From contig QLIY01000042.1 of assembly GCA_003260075.1 (NCBI GenBank), positions 61,087-125,086 on the forward strand: a DNA stretch of 64,000 nt. Direction: 5' to 3'. Positions 60,958-64,000 of the stretch are shown here, one piece after another. This stretch comes from Phallusia mammillata (Eukaryota > Chordata > Ascidiacea > Phlebobranchia > Ascidiidae). Position 1 is the first letter of the stretch. Each line of letters starts with the position of its first letter. A program made the position numbers and the translations under genes. Under the pieces are notes generated by a model. That model was not told where the DNA came from. It ran no database searches and saw nothing but the letters and a program-made list of their open reading frames with translations.

Positions 60958-63912
60958 GGCAGACGTTTTTTTTTATTCATTTTGTCATTAGGCCTATCCA
61001 CAGAATAGGTCTTATTCAAAGCCTGAAACCAATCAAAACAAATATTACCGAGTGTGGAGTCACATTCGCATTAAACCCGTTTTTTTTTAACTGAAGACCG
61101 AACCCAGGCCGGAAGGTTCCACCCGACTTACAACTTTGTGCAGTAAGGACAAAAGCATGACAAGAACTGGCCAATTAGAAATAGGAAGACTGCTTTTACA
61201 TTTTTTTCAGTCGGTAGTTCCAGCATTTTATTCATAATATTTTCTGAAATTTGCTTGCCTGAGAATTATCGCTCGCATTTTGTTGTTGTAGAGATGGGGC
61301 CTGATGCAGCATTAAAGGAGCTCTTTGTTTGGGGGGGGGGGGCATTTTATTCATAATATTTTCTGAAATTTGCTTGCGTGAGAATTATCGCTCGCATTTT
61401 TTTGTTTTCAATTTTTTGTTGTAGAGATGGGGCCTGATGCAGCATTAAAGGAGCTCTTTGTTTTATTGATAAAACCCCTCGACGTAAATAAAGTTGAAAC
61501 GGGGTCTTCAATATGTATCATGGCCGACGACTTTCTCGCGGAGGTGACATTTTTATTTCCTAGTGTTGAATAAATGATGGAGAAAATAATTGCAAGCGAA
61601 ACCCATACATCAAGAATTGGTCGAATGTTAATGAGGACCAGCGCCACTATTGTTGCTCAAAGCATAGGTTTGAAATTAATGTAAACAAGTTAACGTTGCA
61701 GAACGAGAAGTAATCCATTTTAATTCTATTTAAATAAAAGACTGATAGTGCCTGCAAGGTTGAAATCTTATCTTTTGCAACGAATCGGTTCAGAAATACA
61801 AGTTTTGCGTTTCCTAAAGTCGGATTTGCTTACATGAATAAACTTTCGCACTAATCTATTGATACGTCATGTCATAATACAGTAAACATGATCGGTCATA
61901 TTTAACACTTTAACATTTTATCGTATAGGTTCCTTTTGACCAGTTGATTGATACCTCAAGTCAAAAACCGCTGGGAGAAACATTTCATATTTTCACAACT
62001 CCATGCTTTCTTGCATTGAACAACAAGTAGGCTAATAGGGGGGGGGGGTCATTTTATCGTATAGGTTCCTTTTGACCAGTTGATTGATACTTCAAGTCAA
62101 AAACCGCTGGGAGAAACATTTCATTATTTCACAACTCCATGCTTTCTTGCATTGAACAACAAGTAGGCTAATAGCGATATGTAATATTTTAAGTGTTTTT
62201 TAAAGATTGTTTGACATTTTGGAGGTCAGTATATTATGTGTCAATCCATCTATCTAGCTAACTGTTATTTGTAATTGCAGCAGATGTAACGACCATCCAA
62301 AATCGCATGGAAAGTCTAGTGGAAGTATTCGGTATGTGAAAAAGAACACATATATCATTATAGATCAGTTGAAGTGCATGCTTGGATACATTGTTGAAAC
62401 TGTTAGATCTGCCTTTTTAACCCATTTTCTTATCAACTCTTTACAACTGATTCCTCAAATCTATGCACCCTTGACATTGATGTAACAACTGTGCCAATTT
62501 TTAACCCGTTTTGCAGAGGGGGGGGGGGGCCTTTAAAACCCATTTTTATCTTATCTACCCTTTAGAACTGATTCCTCGATTCTATGCACACTTGACATTG
62601 ATGTAACAACTGTGCCAATTTTTAACCCGTTTTGCAGACGTAAAACAAATGCGAATTGACATTTTTCAAAAGAACTAAGTGTATCAAACTTGTGTTGTAA
62701 ATGTTATGTAACTAGATTGCAACACTTTTCGGCTAACTAATTTTTACCTACATTTTTTGGTGGAACCCTATACCCCCTTCAGACACATTAACCCCTGCGG
62801 CTGTTGTGATAAAGAGTGATATCATATAGATTACTTTAGTATCCAGTATCACTTACACCAGGACTTCCCAAACTGGGAGTCGCGTAACAAACTTGAGGGG
62901 TCGCAGAGAGCTTCACCATTTTACGCAAAGTATACTCCATATTAAACTATTCTACGTTTCAGTCGTTTAATTCGAAACACAGTTGTTTAAACCGGTACGA
63001 TTTCGCAAAAAACATTATTTTTGACTGAACTGTAGATTATTCGTAAATAAATGGGTTTATGACGTCATATGCCAATAAAAAAATTCGAGAAAAATTTAAG
63101 TAGGTTAAAAGGGGGTCGCGATCTAAAAAGTTTGGAGAGTCCTGACTTACACCATTGCACAACAGCATAACATTGGCAGTCTGCTTGCTATTCTAACCCA
63201 CATCCTAAAGATTTTGCATTGTCTTCCAGTGAACAGAAACTTGCTGAAACATTTCACAAGCCATCAGAGTTGTTCTCACTACAAACCATCGGCATCGCCA
63301 AAGACCTTTCCGGTTTAGTGACGTCATCAGCCACGGGCGTGAGTGTGATGACGTCACCGCGATACGTCACTCCGCACAAACGCGTAAGCAGGACTGCTTA
63401 GTTGTTACGTGTGAGCAAATACTTAATATTGTTTTGCAAAAAGGTGCCGTTTCCTCTCAAGACATCTGTTATCGGAGGTCCTGTTATGCCTGCCGAACTA
63501 AAATATGAAAATACCGTTTGGAAGCCAAAAAAACGCATGACGGCGGCCGTTAAAGAATGTAACAAAGTAGGTTACGATATTTTGTCGAATTTAAGATACT
63601 GCACGGGCCCGGTAATAAAAAAAATGCTTTGCAGCCCATAACTTGAAAATCATGGCGTAGCCTATACGCTACTAACAATTAAATAACCCCCTTAATTGTA
63701 CATTTTGCCGTTGGGTTATTTTCGGCATCTTGGCAAATGTTTTTGAAGTTGCTCAGAAAATAACTAGGTTAGACCTAATTTTGCTGCGCAGATTGCCGAG
63801 TATTTGAACGTAGACGCTATGACTGGAGAAGAAGCGACCAAAGACAAGTTTTTGTCCGAATTTTCTGAAGCCACGTTAATGCATGTGACAACTTATGCTG
63901 ACCTATCAAAAG
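56092..63912 (+). CDS. TPR-repeat protein with C-terminal CHAT domain (3' end outside window)
   Basis: Exons: 56092-56275, 56577-56776, 56977-57054, 57186-57307, 57563-57695, 57752-57848, 57939-58044, 58502-58667, 58798-58953, 59020-59157, 59424-59532, 59602-59700, 60007-60256, 61425-61543, 61929-62026 (allele 62065-62162), 62281-62331, 63230-63383, 63444-63566, 63792-63912. Phases agree except between 60256 and 61425, where an exon is probably lost; a 79-G run lies there. About 835 residues are visible. TPR-like helical repeats span roughly residues 130-420 (GRYSEAAVGYLRALTIL, LKLYNQALDHALLVY, LGNPESALEFYKKCY, GRYMHALYECERALALA). The end resembles a CHAT domain: VPFDQLID, LGETFHIF, ELFSLQTIGIAKDLSGL, SVIGGPVMP, EFSEATLMHVTTYADL. 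CHAT is a clan CD (caspase/separase-like) fold; TTC28 has this TPR-CHAT combination. Function unknown. Start is the first ATG of the frame; a second ATG at 56119 is possible. Confidence 0.82.
60257..61424. other. Intron with long poly-G; an exon is probably missing
   Basis: Contains the 79-G tract 60878-60956, a CGAACCCAGGCC-type degenerate repeat near 61090, and a truncated first copy of the next exon (61292-61330) ended by G-run 61331-61342. The exon before ends in phase 2 while the exon after needs phase 1, so at least one exon should lie here. Confidence 0.6.
60878..60956. other. Long poly-G tract (79 G), assembly artefact
   Basis: Same nature as the tracts at 1997, 36113 and 51218. No homologous copy is available in the window to show what it replaces. 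Confidence 0.75.
61205..61465. repeat. Allelic duplication across a G-run (TPR-CHAT exon)
   Basis: GCATTTTATTCATAATATTT... to AAGGAGCTCTTTGTTT occurs at about 61222-61330 and 61344-61463. Both copies contain the acceptor TGTTGTAG and codons MGPDAALKELF. Confidence 0.9.
61905..62178. repeat. Allelic duplication across a G-run (TPR-CHAT exon)
   Basis: Exon 61929-62026 and exon 62065-62162 are allelic copies of the same 98-nt exon (VPFDQLIDTSSQKPLGETF), differing by a two-base swap, joined by G at 62038-62048. Confidence 0.92.
62412..62642. repeat. Allelic duplication across a G-run
   Basis: TTTTTAACCCATTTT... to CCCGTTTTGCAGA occurs at about 62413-62517 and 62531-62638, joined by G at 62518-62529. 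Intronic. Confidence 0.88.
62859..63144. mobile_element. Non-autonomous hAT element, 286 bp
   Basis: CAGGACTTCCCAAACT and AGTTTGGAGAGTCCTG are terminal inverted repeats with two mismatches. A perfect 8-bp duplication, ACTTACAC, is at 62851-62858 and 63145-63152. Internal AGGGGTCGC and GGGGGTCGCGAT match the 35 kb element. It lies in an intron of the TPR-CHAT gene. Confidence 0.9.
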
Positions 63913-64000
63913 GTTATGACATTTTTATGCTATTTCTTGATTTATGTAACTAACTTGGAAACTTATGAAGGCAGAATCAAAGAGTTGTTTCAAATAAACA

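Overview
The window is animal nuclear DNA, AT-rich, with many short exons, GT-AG introns of roughly 50 bases to 2.5 kb, and several non-autonomous hAT transposons. The gene set (an ORP3/6/7-type oxysterol-binding protein, two BMPER/crossveinless-2 genes, an alpha-tocopherol-transfer-type CRAL-TRIO protein, a TPR-CHAT protein) together with the compactness and very high allelic polymorphism suggest an invertebrate chordate, most likely an ascidian tunicate of the Ciona type. The species is an inference. No bacterial operon, CRISPR array, rRNA or convincing tRNA was found.

Layout. (1) 1507-10041, + strand: the 3' part of an oxysterol-binding-protein-related gene, with its N-terminal half upstream of the window. 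(2) 10042-13729: intergenic. (3) 13730-24595, - strand: BMPER copy A, complete, 18 exons. (4) 24596-38960: a 14.4 kb spacer between two divergent genes, with hAT elements, CRE-like sites and an ACTCG-rich block. (5) 38961-51400, + strand: BMPER copy B, also 18 exons with matching intron positions and phases; the pair is therefore an inverted head-to-head duplication. (6) 52289-55186, - strand: a complete 8-exon CRAL-TRIO lipid-transfer protein. (7) 55187-56091: a short divergent promoter interval. (8) 56092 to beyond 63912, + strand: a TPR protein ending in a CHAT domain (clan CD protease fold), cut by the right edge of the window.

The assembly has a distinctive fault. About 26 runs of 10-12 G (one is C), four runs of 60-80 G and three single N bases interrupt it. 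Nearly every short run, and each N, is flanked by two diverged copies of the same stretch, with exons duplicated along with introns. These are two haplotypes laid end to end. Several junctions fall where one haplotype carries a transposon that the other lacks. The four long G runs instead replace short ordinary sequence; in two cases a homologous copy shows only about 10-20 bases there. Gene models below were built by using one copy of each duplicated exon and checking that reading phase closes at every splice junction.

Functionally, BMPER/CV-2 proteins are secreted BMP-binding regulators. The ORP and CRAL-TRIO genes are intracellular lipid carriers. The TPR-CHAT protein is of unknown role. 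The neighbours do not form an evident pathway; the strongest relation in the window is the duplicated BMPER pair and the shared spacer between them.
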